Positions 1 through 6,613 of a stretch of DNA of 11,790 nt are shown here, one piece after another. The translations under genes and the position numbers were made by a program. The stretch is from an uncultured Bacteroidota bacterium. GTDB lineage: Bacteria; Bacteroidota; Bacteroidia; Chitinophagales; Chitinophagaceae. Below the pieces are notes generated by a model. The model ran no database searches and was not told the origin of the DNA. It saw only the letters and a program-made list of their open reading frames with translations. The stretch is taken from assembly GCA_903944755.1 (NCBI GenBank), contig CAJATB010000127.1:1-11790 (forward strand), given 5' to 3'. The first letter of the stretch is position 1. Every line of letters begins with the position of its first letter.

Positions 1-860
1 ACTTGAATCCTTGATACTCCTTCCATAAATATGCCTGTGGTATTTTTCTCGAATATATTACCCTTAATATGACTATCTGAAATTTCTTTTAACAACAACC
101 CGTAAGCGGCATCTCCCCAATTTTCAAGGAAATGATTATTAACCATTGTTACACCGTGCGAATACATGACTGCTACCCCTGCACCGTTATCTAAAAAGGT
201 ATTAGCCACATATATATCGTTATTAGAAAACATAAAATGCAATCCATAACGTATATTTTGGGTTGTTTTATTTCGATAAATTTCAGAATGTGTGACAAAC
301 TCAAAATAGATCCCGTCTCTATGGCCAGTGACTTCGTTATCAGAAATAATTAAGCTATCTGACTTCCAACAATGAATACCATTACCACTTTGTTGTTCTT
401 CAATGTTATATGCATGGAGTTTGTTGTTTTTTACGACACATTTTTTTCCATATTGTATATAAATTCCAAAATGAGTGTCATCGAGTATATTTTTTTGAAT
501 AACTACGCCGCTACAATCATATACTTTTATTCCAGCATAGTCCTCAATATCCGATGCACCAGCACGTATTAGTTTAAACCCTTCAACAACTACCTCGTTG
601 GCTTTAATTGAAATGATTTCAAATTTTTTCTCGCCATCTAGCACAGGATAGTTTAACCCTTTTAGTACAATTTTTTTATAAATAATAATATTACCTTCTT
701 TGTAATAACCAGGGGCTACAAGAATGGTATCTCCGGAAAGCGCTAAACTTATTGCTTTCTTTATAGACTTAATAGTACTTTTCCCACCAACATTTATGGT
801 ATTTGCTGTTACGCTTACACTTAACGAGATAAATACTAGTATAATATAGAATTTCCTCAT
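1..860 (-). CDS. nosD: NosD, periplasmic copper-cluster maturation protein of nitrous oxide reductase (3' end outside window)
   Basis: Translating the minus strand from the ATG at 858-860 gives 286 codons open to the left edge, so the C-terminus is missing. Residues 1-20 are a Sec signal peptide (MRKFYIILVF start, cleavage probably near TAN). The rest is a right-handed parallel beta-helix of the NosD/carbohydrate-binding type, with repeated short turns such as NNKLHAY, SDNEVTG and NNHFLEN. The stretch GHRDGIYFEF (179-188) followed by RYGLHFMFS (204-212), and later YGLLLKEISDS, is highly characteristic of NosD. In characterised systems NosD works in the periplasm with the NosFY ABC transporter to mature the CuZ centre of NosZ; nosF and nosY may lie beyond the left edge. 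The start codon overlaps the stop of the upstream gene as ATGA (857-860), which indicates translational coupling. Identification is firm; the full length cannot be seen. Confidence 0.93.
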   Translation of the reverse strand, partial: MRKFYIILVFISLSVSVTANTINVGGKSTIKSIKKAISLALSGDTILVAPGYYKEGNIIIYKKIVLKGLNYPVLDGEKKFEIISIKANEVVVEGFKLIRAGASDIEDYAGIKVYDCSGVVIQKNILDDTHFGIYIQYGKKCVVKNNKLHAYNIEEQQSGNGIHCWKSDSLIISDNEVTGHRDGIYFEFVTHSEIYRNKTTQNIRYGLHFMFSNNDIYVANTFLDNGAGVAVMYSHGVTMVNNHFLENWGDAAYGLLLKEISDSHIKGNIFEKNTTGIFMEGVSRIQ

Positions 861-1879
861 TCAGTTATTGTATGCCATTTATGCAGTGTGCCGGTATTTT
901 TTTCTAAAAAATGCTTCATGTCGTCTTCTTTTGCAAATGCAACTAAGTGGCCATTCATGGGGCCTTTTATAGTTTCACTTTTTACAATAAAAGCGGCATC
1001 TGCGTTAATTAGTTGATGAGTGCCCGTATAGTCAACTAAGTAGTGATTTTTGATGTCATTTTTTTTGACTTCGTTTGACTTTATGAATGCTATCATACAA
1101 ACCGCGTCATCAAAAATAAAAATCTTGCCTTTTTTAGTGACCAACTCCGCACCAAATCTGTTATCAGTAACGTTCATCTTACAATGAGCGCAATTATCCC
1201 TGGTCAAATTAATAGGTCTAGGCCCAGTTTCGCAGGCTGAAAAAGAAATTAATGCTAATAGAAGTGTTATATTTTTAACAACATTATTTAGAGACTTTCT
1301 TTTTTTTTGTATACGAAGTTCAACTACAATTAGGACTACTAATAGAAGTCCTAATAATATAAAAATCATCCCTCCTATATCAGGCATAGAATAAGCGCCA
1401 AAATTTAGCAATTGTTTATACCCTATAAGTGGAGGCTGATAGGACATTCCTGGCACTTTAATGGCGGCATCTGGATTTAGATTGTGGCCATAATCATACT
1501 CCCATCTCCAAAAATCAACCATTGCTATTATCCCGAAACTTACAAACAATGCTAAAAGTGTCATTAATAATTTTCGATTTGCTACAATAGCTGTGAGTAT
1601 AAACAAAACAGAAAAAAAGACAATGAAATATGGAATGATCTTAAATTCAATAAAATCTTCATTATGCAATGTCTTCATTCCAATATAATGGTTTAACCCA
1701 TTTATAATATCAACATTACCACCTAATTTATTAGCATAAATATACATACTCAATCCTTCTGGATACTGAGGAGCATCTAGAGATATTCCCCAAATTGGCA
1801 CATACAATACTGTTAGTAATAAAATCCCTCCGATTAATAAGGAAATTCTTGTTTTAGGACTAAGCTTTTCATTTGTCAT
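857..1879 (-). CDS. nosL: Polytopic membrane protein fused to NosL copper chaperone
   Basis: The 340-residue product has two parts. Residues 1-190 form a membrane protein with helices near 13-33, 82-100, 103-121 and 168-188. Its extracytoplasmic stretches carry LDAPQYPEGL, LNHYIGM and GHNLNPDAAIKVPGM. From memory, a separate membrane protein with this pattern sits beside nosZ in other Bacteroidota nos clusters and may correspond to the clade II NosB; I cannot confirm this. Residues 217-340 are NosL, the copper-binding accessory protein for NosZ, with the metal-binding CxxCxM at C230, C233 and M235 and the typical GKIFIFDDAVCM segment. The junction (203-216) keeps a hydrophobic run ending ISFSAC, which looks like a former lipoprotein signal with C216 as the lipobox cysteine. 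No ATG, GTG or TTG lies at the junction and the frame is open throughout, so this reads as a true fusion. It sits between nosZ and nosD and is read in the same direction. Confidence 0.85.
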   Translation of the reverse strand: MTNEKLSPKTRISLLIGGILLLTVLYVPIWGISLDAPQYPEGLSMYIYANKLGGNVDIINGLNHYIGMKTLHNEDFIEFKIIPYFIVFFSVLFILTAIVANRKLLMTLLALFVSFGIIAMVDFWRWEYDYGHNLNPDAAIKVPGMSYQPPLIGYKQLLNFGAYSMPDIGGMIFILLGLLLVVLIVVELRIQKKRKSLNNVVKNITLLLALISFSACETGPRPINLTRDNCAHCKMNVTDNRFGAELVTKKGKIFIFDDAVCMIAFIKSNEVKKNDIKNHYLVDYTGTHQLINADAAFIVKSETIKGPMNGHLVAFAKEDDMKHFLEKNTGTLHKWHTITE

Positions 1880-1893
1880 AATAACTAATTTAA

Positions 1894-1924
1894 AAGGAAG
1901 ACAAGCATAAAGCCTGTCTTCCTT
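1894..1924 (-). terminator. Stem-loop between nosZ and the NosL fusion gene
   Basis: AAGGAAGACA (1894-1903) pairs perfectly with TGTCTTCCTT (1915-1924). After one A/C mismatch, two GC pairs close a five-base ATAAA loop. On the transcribed minus strand the stem follows the nosZ stop codon (1936-1938) by about 11 nt and is followed by a short T-rich tail (CCTTTTAAATT). This could act as a partial terminator or as a 3' stabiliser of the nosZ message, letting NosZ be made in excess of its maturation factors. The next gene starts only 14 nt downstream, so full termination would need a separate promoter, and I see no convincing one. Confidence 0.7.
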
Positions 1925-1935
1925 AAAAAACCAAA

Positions 1936-3924
1936 CTATTTTTTCCCGTCTGCTTTTGGCATATTAGTACCAAGGCTGTATGTTAATGGAACATTGCTTC
2001 CAGCAGGAGAAACTCTCACATAGCCTTGCATTTCTTGATGTAACGCACTGCAGAAGTCTGTGCAATAAATTGGCACAATACCTACTTTATTTGGAGTCCA
2101 CTTTAATGTCTGTGTTTCACCTGGCATAATTAATAGTTCAGCAGTAGCGGCACCTTTAATACCAAATCCATGAGGGACATCCCAATCTTGTTCCAAATTG
2201 GTGACATGGAAGTAAACATCGTCCCCAATTTTAACCCCTTCAATATTATCTGGTGAGAAGTGGGACCTTATTGAAGTCATGTAAACGTGTACCTCTTTAC
2301 CTTGTCTAACTACTTTAGTAGTAGATTCACCCTTGGCAGCATATTTATGTTTATTATCTTCTAATTTGAAAAATTTAAGGCTATTCTTCTTTATTAAATC
2401 AGCAGGTGCAATTTGGGCATAATGTGGTTCTCCAATTGTAGGAAAATCTAAAATCATTTGCATTTTGTCCCCACTAATGTCATACAACTGAGCACTCTGA
2501 GTTAATTCTGGTCCTGTAGGTAAATACCTGTCCTTGGTAATTTTATTATATGCTACTAAATATTTGCCATTAGGCGTTTTAGTATCCCCACCAGCAACAG
2601 TTAAGTGACCCACTGAATAATAAGTAGGTACACGATCCAATATTTTTAAGTCCTTAATATTCCATTTAACAATTTCAGAGGAAACAAAGAAAGAAGTATA
2701 CGCATTACCTTTATTGTCAAACTCGGTATGCAATGGTCCTAGACCAGGTTTTTTTACCTCACCGTATAATACAGACTCATACTTTAAAACAGGAATTCCA
2801 TCAAATTCCCCAATAAAATCTTTTGCTTTTATTGCCTTCATCATTTTTTCGTAAGCAAACACAGGAATAGTTGCAGCTAATTTGCCACTTCCTACAAAGT
2901 ATTCGCCAGTAGGGCTCACGTCAATTCCGTGTGGTGACTTTGGACATGGAATAAAGTAACAAAGGTCTTTCAATTCTTTAGCATCAAGTACAATAACTTC
3001 CGTCTTTATTTCAGAAGTTGCAGTATGTGTTACATCTGAATAGGTATTATGCGCATAACGAACTTTCTGTTTTTTCCCTTTTCCAGCCTTTAAATATTCT
3101 TCTGCTTTTTTCCAGTTTACAGCCAAGATAAAGTCTTTATCTTTTTGTGATGCATTTACTTCAAGTAAAGTATTTGCTTGTTCTGTGTTATAAGTTGAAA
3201 AAAAGAACCAGCCATGTGAAACTCCCTTGCCAGCTCTACTTAAATCAAAATTAAAACCAGGCGCTTCAATTTGAAATGCTAATTCCATCTTGCCGTCTTC
3301 TTTCGCAACACTTATAAAACTTAATGTTCCTTTAAAGTTTTCCTTGTAGGTATTAATTGGTACATCTCCATTTTTATCATCCGGAGGAACACTAAACCTA
3401 GTTCCAGCAACAACATATTCAGTATTTTCTGTCAAAAAAGGAGAAGAGTGATTTCCTGCACTATTTGGTAATTCTATAATTTCGGCAGTCCTAAACGTTG
3501 TTAAATCTATACGTGCTACCCGTGGCGTATTATTAGCATTTCCAAATGCCCACTTACCATCATATTCCCCACCCACTCTTGAAAGTTGTACATGGTGTAA
3601 GTCATCCCAAGGAATAATACCATGAGAAGTATTTAACATTGGCTTCGATTCTTCACTATAGCCATACCCTTTTTCTGGATCTACAGAAAATACAGGAATC
3701 ACCCTAAGTAAGCGTCCAGAAGGTAGTCCATAAACACTCATTTGCCCACTAAAACCACCTGATACGAAATTGTAAAATTCATCGTATTTGCCAGGTGCAA
3801 CATATACTTTTCCAGCGGCATCTGCACTAACTGCATTGCTTGAATTTTTTGGCTTACATGAACCGAAAAGTGCTAAAAGTAAAAAGGTAGAAAAGCCAAT
3901 TTTTATTAGTCTTAATTTTTTCAT
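1936..3924 (-). CDS. nosZ: Clade II nitrous oxide reductase NosZ, predicted lipoprotein
   Basis: It reduces N2O to N2, the last step of denitrification, on the periplasmic side. The 662-residue protein starts with a Sec-type lipoprotein signal ending LFGSC (C23), not the twin-arginine signal of clade I enzymes. The N-terminal beta-propeller carries candidate CuZ ligands H110 and H111 (DDLHHVQLS), H159, H332 (SPHG), H399 (GPLHTEF), H440 (VGHLTV) and H501 (EPHYA), making all seven. The C-terminal cupredoxin domain has the CuA site: H585 (DVPHGFG), C621, C625, H629 and M632 in CTDFCSALHQEM. Propeller insertions relative to the clade I enzyme fit clade II. No ligand is missing, so the enzyme should be active. 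It lies 39 nt downstream of the cytochrome c gene and is probably transcribed with it. The start is the ATG at 3924, directly before the MKKLR signal. Confidence 0.97.
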   Translation of the reverse strand: MKKLRLIKIGFSTFLLLALFGSCKPKNSSNAVSADAAGKVYVAPGKYDEFYNFVSGGFSGQMSVYGLPSGRLLRVIPVFSVDPEKGYGYSEESKPMLNTSHGIIPWDDLHHVQLSRVGGEYDGKWAFGNANNTPRVARIDLTTFRTAEIIELPNSAGNHSSPFLTENTEYVVAGTRFSVPPDDKNGDVPINTYKENFKGTLSFISVAKEDGKMELAFQIEAPGFNFDLSRAGKGVSHGWFFFSTYNTEQANTLLEVNASQKDKDFILAVNWKKAEEYLKAGKGKKQKVRYAHNTYSDVTHTATSEIKTEVIVLDAKELKDLCYFIPCPKSPHGIDVSPTGEYFVGSGKLAATIPVFAYEKMMKAIKAKDFIGEFDGIPVLKYESVLYGEVKKPGLGPLHTEFDNKGNAYTSFFVSSEIVKWNIKDLKILDRVPTYYSVGHLTVAGGDTKTPNGKYLVAYNKITKDRYLPTGPELTQSAQLYDISGDKMQMILDFPTIGEPHYAQIAPADLIKKNSLKFFKLEDNKHKYAAKGESTTKVVRQGKEVHVYMTSIRSHFSPDNIEGVKIGDDVYFHVTNLEQDWDVPHGFGIKGAATAELLIMPGETQTLKWTPNKVGIVPIYCTDFCSALHQEMQGYVRVSPAGSNVPLTYSLGTNMPKADGKK

Positions 3925-3963
3925 AAAAAAGGATTTAAAATTTATAAGTTATTTTTTGGGAAA

Positions 3964-4434
3964 CTATTTTTTTGCATCGTTCTTGCGCATAAACTCGTAA
4001 ACATTTCTTGCGTCTTCATCAGAAATATTTTGATTAGGCATACGTACTAAACAAATTTCTAGCTGCGCTTGAATTTTAGGATCCTTATCAATCATAGGAT
4101 CTGGGTTAGTAGCAAAGTTCATAATCCATTCAGCCTTAAAACGATTGGTTACTCCTTTCCAACCTGGACCAACTAATTTTTCGTCCGTTGTTTTGTGACA
4201 AGAACTACATTTCGCAGTATATACTTTTTCGCCATCTGTAGCTTTTGCCTCATCAATTGTTGGGCTTACTTCTACATGGGTAAACTTACCCTCACCTCGT
4301 TCAGGATCGTAATCGCTTTTATTAGCAGCAGTAGCAGTTGTCTGACTATCAGAAGGGGCAGTGGTATTACTTTCTGGACTACCACAAGCATATAACAATA
4401 TCAATACTGTTAAAGACCCAAGTATTTTTTTCAT
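3964..4434 (-). CDS. Monohaem cytochrome c lipoprotein, likely electron donor to NosZ
   Basis: The 156-residue protein begins with a lipoprotein signal ending LLYAC (C17), so it should be tethered to a membrane facing the periplasm. A Ser/Thr/Ala-rich linker (about 18-40) follows. The class I cytochrome c domain has the haem c motif CSSCH at 76-80 and a likely axial methionine M132 in VRMPNQNISDEDA. The gap between them and the final helix NVYEFMRK fit the family. A further cysteine, C128, lies four residues before the axial Met. It is the first gene of the nos operon, 39 nt before nosZ, which supports electron delivery to the CuA centre of NosZ. That role is inferred from position; biochemical partners could also include other reductases. 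Confidence 0.9.
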   Translation of the reverse strand: MKKILGSLTVLILLYACGSPESNTTAPSDSQTTATAANKSDYDPERGEGKFTHVEVSPTIDEAKATDGEKVYTAKCSSCHKTTDEKLVGPGWKGVTNRFKAEWIMNFATNPDPMIDKDPKIQAQLEICLVRMPNQNISDEDARNVYEFMRKNDAKK

Positions 4435-4462
4435 GTAATTTGTTTTGTTTTAAATGATTATA

Positions 4463-4506
4463 CAAGATTAGTTGAAGCATCATTTTCATCTTATGCGTAC
4501 AGTCAT
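4463..4506 (-). promoter_or_regulatory. Predicted nos operon promoter with Crp/Fnr-type dyad
   Basis: Read on the minus strand, a dyad ATGACTGTACGCAT (4506-4493; extended form TATGA-N6-GCATA) is followed after exactly 22 nt by TAATCTTG (4470-4463), one mismatch from the Bacteroidota -7 element TAnnTTTG. The dyad centre lies 65.5 nt before the cytochrome c start codon. If transcription begins about 5 nt after the -7 element, the dyad is centred near -41.5, the class II activator position. No -33 TTTG is seen at the usual distance, which fits dependence on an activator. The same layout occurs before three other genes in this window. Confidence 0.6.
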
Positions 4507-4591
4507 ATCGTGGGTTTCTAAAATAAAATAGCATGGATAATTTAATAAAAAGAACTGATAATCAATACATTAACAACTAATTTGATTGTAT

Positions 4592-4635
4592 ATGATTTTG
4601 GTCATGCATATATTAGTACAATGAAAATAAATTTG
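4592..4635 (+). promoter_or_regulatory. Predicted promoter of the Crp/Fnr gene with its own dyad
   Basis: The dyad ATGATTTTGGTCAT (4592-4605) is a perfect ATGA-N6-TCAT inverted repeat. After 22 nt comes TAAATTTG (4628-4635), an exact match to TAnnTTTG. The dyad centre is 65.5 nt before the ATG at 4664, the same distance as at the divergent nos promoter. This suggests that the regulator controls its own gene. The 4435-4663 gap otherwise holds only AT-rich DNA. Confidence 0.62.
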
Positions 4636-4663
4636 AATATGATTAAAAATATTGAAATTTAAA

Positions 4664-5266
4664 ATGGTTATAGATATAGATACTTTGTTGGCTTGGGGTG
4701 GAGTATATAAACAAGTCGCACCAGGAGATGTCATTTTCACTGAAGGTTCAGAATGCTACTATTACCATCAAGTGGTAAGCGGACTGGTTAGATGGGTAAA
4801 TATAGACGAGGAGGGAAGAGAGTATATTCAAACACTCATAGAAAAAGGGGAATGTTTTGGGGAAATACCGTTATTTGACAACGAACCATATGCGGCAACG
4901 GCAATCGCTGAAGAAAATGTCATAATCATTAAACTGAGAAAAACAACCTTTGTTCAGCTTATAAAGGAAAAACCCGAGATCCATTTTAAATTAAGCGTTG
5001 TCATGGCAAAACGAATTCGGTTTAGATTTCTATTGCTGAAATCAATCGCCTACCAATCGCCAGAGACACGTGTTAAAGCTTTATTGAATTATCTAAAAAA
5101 TGAAAAAAAACATTTTTGTGCAAAATGTAACCAAGTAATGTTAACAAGACAACAAATCGCAGACATGACTGCTTTAAGGGTAGAAACTGTCATTCGGATA
5201 ATGAGGATTATGCACGACAAAGAAGAAATTCGTATTGAAAAAGGTAAAGTATACCATAAACTATGA
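4664..5266 (+). CDS. Crp/Fnr-family transcriptional regulator, likely controller of the nos/ric regulon
   Basis: From the ATG at 4664 the protein has 200 residues. A TTG 12 nt upstream is open in frame, but the family usually begins close to MxIDxDTLLxxGG, so the ATG is preferred. Residues 12-95 form the cyclic-nucleotide-type beta-roll (GECFGEIPLF at 62-71), residues 96-127 the dimer helix, and LTRQQIADMTALRVETVIR (160-178) the helix-turn-helix. A CxxC pair (C152, C155) sits just before the DNA-binding helix, with single cysteines at C31 and C64; the canonical N-terminal FNR four-cysteine cluster is absent. The gene diverges from the nos operon and precedes a haem-protein-like gene and ric, so a role in sensing NO, N2O respiration or low oxygen is likely. 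The signal itself is unknown. Confidence 0.9.
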   Translation: MVIDIDTLLAWGGVYKQVAPGDVIFTEGSECYYYHQVVSGLVRWVNIDEEGREYIQTLIEKGECFGEIPLFDNEPYAATAIAEENVIIIKLRKTTFVQLIKEKPEIHFKLSVVMAKRIRFRFLLLKSIAYQSPETRVKALLNYLKNEKKHFCAKCNQVMLTRQQIADMTALRVETVIRIMRIMHDKEEIRIEKGKVYHKL

Positions 5267-5306
5267 TTAAACGCATAACCAGGTTGTTAATTGTAAAATA
5301 AATTTG
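5263..5306 (+). promoter_or_regulatory. Predicted promoter of the 12-helix membrane protein gene with Crp/Fnr-type dyad
   Basis: ATGATTAAACGCAT (5263-5276; extended TATGA-N6-GCATA) overlaps the regulator's stop codon. It is followed after 22 nt by TAAATTTG (5299-5306), a perfect TAnnTTTG match. The half-sites equal those of the nos promoter dyad. The -7 element covers a TTG at 5304 that could be mistaken for a start codon, so the ATG at 5325 is the better start. Confidence 0.57.
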
Positions 5307-5324
5307 TGTCCAAATAACACAAAT

Positions 5325-6542
5325 ATGAAAAGTCCTGCTCAATTCTGGTTGAGAATTTCCTTTATAAATTTATTAATAATTTCAATACTTGGCGTTGTCT
5401 TACGTTACAAAATAGCGTTTCCATTGCATTTTATAGACCAAAAGAAACTATTACACGGTCACTCTCATTTTGCTTTTTCGGGTTGGATTACTCAAACCAT
5501 CATGGTTTTATTATTTTACACGCTTTCGAAATACCTGCATGAAAATTTATTTACTCGTTATAAATTATTTTTGTGGGTAAACCTCATTACAGCATATGGG
5601 ATGCTTATTGCGTTCCCGATACAAGGTTACGGATTTGTATCAATTTCGTTTTCAACACTATCTGTTCTTAATGGATTTGTATTCACTATATATTTTTGGA
5701 AAGACTTAAATAGGACAAAATTAAAACTACCAAGTTTTCTTTGGTATAAAGCAGCATTAATATTCAATGTTATTTCATCAGTTGGGGCGTTTAGTTTGGC
5801 TTATTTAATGGCTACGAAAAATGCAAACCAAACTAGTTATTTACTATCGGTTTATGGCTACTTGCATTTTCAATATAATGGATGGTTTTTCTTTGCCTGT
5901 ATGGGCTTATTCATTTCTAAAATTGAAGATATAAAGGGTTATGCTAAACAAATAAATCTTGTTTTTTGGTTATTTTCATTAGCCTGTATTCCCGCATATT
6001 TATTATCGGCATTATGGTTAAAACTGCCGCAGGCATTGTATGTAGTGGTTGTTTTGGCTGCATTTAGTCAACTTGTAGGCTCCATTATACTAGTAAAAAG
6101 TACTGTTGGAAAAGATATATACAATATTATTTCATTTTCCAAGAATGCGATTGTAATAATGGCTTTATCAGCGATTGCCTTGAGTATTAAAATAGCATTA
6201 CAAACAATTTCTATTATACCATCATTGAGCCAAATTTCATTTGGATTTCGGCCAATCGTGATTGGATATTTGCACCTCATGCTTTTAGGTGTCATTAGTT
6301 TATTCCTCATTGGGTTTGTATTAGGGAATAAACTAATTGCAATTAATAAATATTTTACAATTGGGGTATTTGTATTTGTTGTAGGGATTATTGTTAATGA
6401 ATTTTTGCTACTATGGCAGGGGGTAAAATCAATTAGTTATATTGGAGTAGAAAACATGAATGTGTATTTATTTGTGGCCGCTATTGTTATGTTTTCAGGT
6501 TTATTATTGTTGAATTACGGAATAATCCGTAAAAATAAGTAA
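5325..6542 (+). CDS. Twelve-helix membrane protein resembling haem-copper oxidase subunit I / NnrS, function unknown
   Basis: The 405-residue product is almost wholly hydrophobic, with about twelve predicted helices (for example near 8-28, 50-68, 82-100, 105-125, 145-165, 175-198, 212-230, 236-256, 273-295, 312-334, 345-365 and 379-398). Few histidines occur, and most sit in membrane-border motifs: LLHGHSHFAFSGW (H44, H46, H48), YLHFQYNGWF (H181) and GYLHLMLLGVIS (H317). This resembles the haem-binding pattern of haem-copper oxidase subunit I and of NnrS, the haem- and copper-containing NO-response membrane protein. I do not see the full set of CuB ligands of a catalytic oxidase. Its place between a Crp/Fnr regulator and ric, under the same type of promoter, suggests a role in NO handling or sensing. 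Family membership is inferred from motifs only. An in-frame TTG at 5304 lies in the predicted -7 element and is rejected as start. Confidence 0.8.
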   Translation: MKSPAQFWLRISFINLLIISILGVVLRYKIAFPLHFIDQKKLLHGHSHFAFSGWITQTIMVLLFYTLSKYLHENLFTRYKLFLWVNLITAYGMLIAFPIQGYGFVSISFSTLSVLNGFVFTIYFWKDLNRTKLKLPSFLWYKAALIFNVISSVGAFSLAYLMATKNANQTSYLLSVYGYLHFQYNGWFFFACMGLFISKIEDIKGYAKQINLVFWLFSLACIPAYLLSALWLKLPQALYVVVVLAAFSQLVGSIILVKSTVGKDIYNIISFSKNAIVIMALSAIALSIKIALQTISIIPSLSQISFGFRPIVIGYLHLMLLGVISLFLIGFVLGNKLIAINKYFTIGVFVFVVGIIVNEFLLLWQGVKSISYIGVENMNVYLFVAAIVMFSGLLLLNYGIIRKNK

Positions 6543-6556
6543 ATAAAAGGTCAAAG

Positions 6557-6600
6557 CTGATTTCAGTCATATGGATACAATTATTATAATTTGAATTTTG
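6557..6600 (+). promoter_or_regulatory. Predicted ric promoter with Crp/Fnr-type dyad
   Basis: CTGATTTCAGTCAT (6557-6570) keeps the TGA-N6-TCA core and shares TGATTT-NN-GTCAT with the regulator's own site. After 22 nt lies GAATTTTG (6593-6600), one mismatch from TAnnTTTG. A second TTTG preceded by TAA (6587-6593) is 7 nt closer and is an alternative -7 element. This is the weakest of the four sites. Confidence 0.47.
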
Positions 6601-6613
6601 AAAAAAATATAAA

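Noticed and set aside
372..572. Plus-strand 66-codon ORF at the left end
   Set aside because: It lies opposite nosD, whose beta-helix repeats and NosD motifs explain this stretch.
1240..1300. Sequencing error or frameshift as the cause of the NosL fusion
   Set aside because: The frame is continuous with no stop or alternative start at the junction, and a frameshift would have to leave both domains in the same frame; still worth confirming with independent reads.
4555..4563. TGATAATCA palindrome in the nos/regulator gap
   Set aside because: The spacer of one base does not fit a Crp/Fnr site (TGA-N6-TCA), no -7 element stands at a matching distance, and such short AT-rich palindromes are common here.
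4621..4662. Thirteen-codon ORF in the leader of the Crp/Fnr gene
   Set aside because: It begins upstream of the predicted transcription start, has no recognisable features and overlaps the -7 element.
4652..4663. Upstream TTG start that would extend the Crp/Fnr protein by four residues
   Set aside because: The ATG at 4664 fits the family N-terminus better and lies at the same dyad-to-start distance as in the nos operon.
5304..5324. TTG start that would extend the 12-helix protein by seven residues
   Set aside because: The TTG lies within the predicted -7 element TAAATTTG (5299-5306), and the added residues are polar and unlike the following membrane start.
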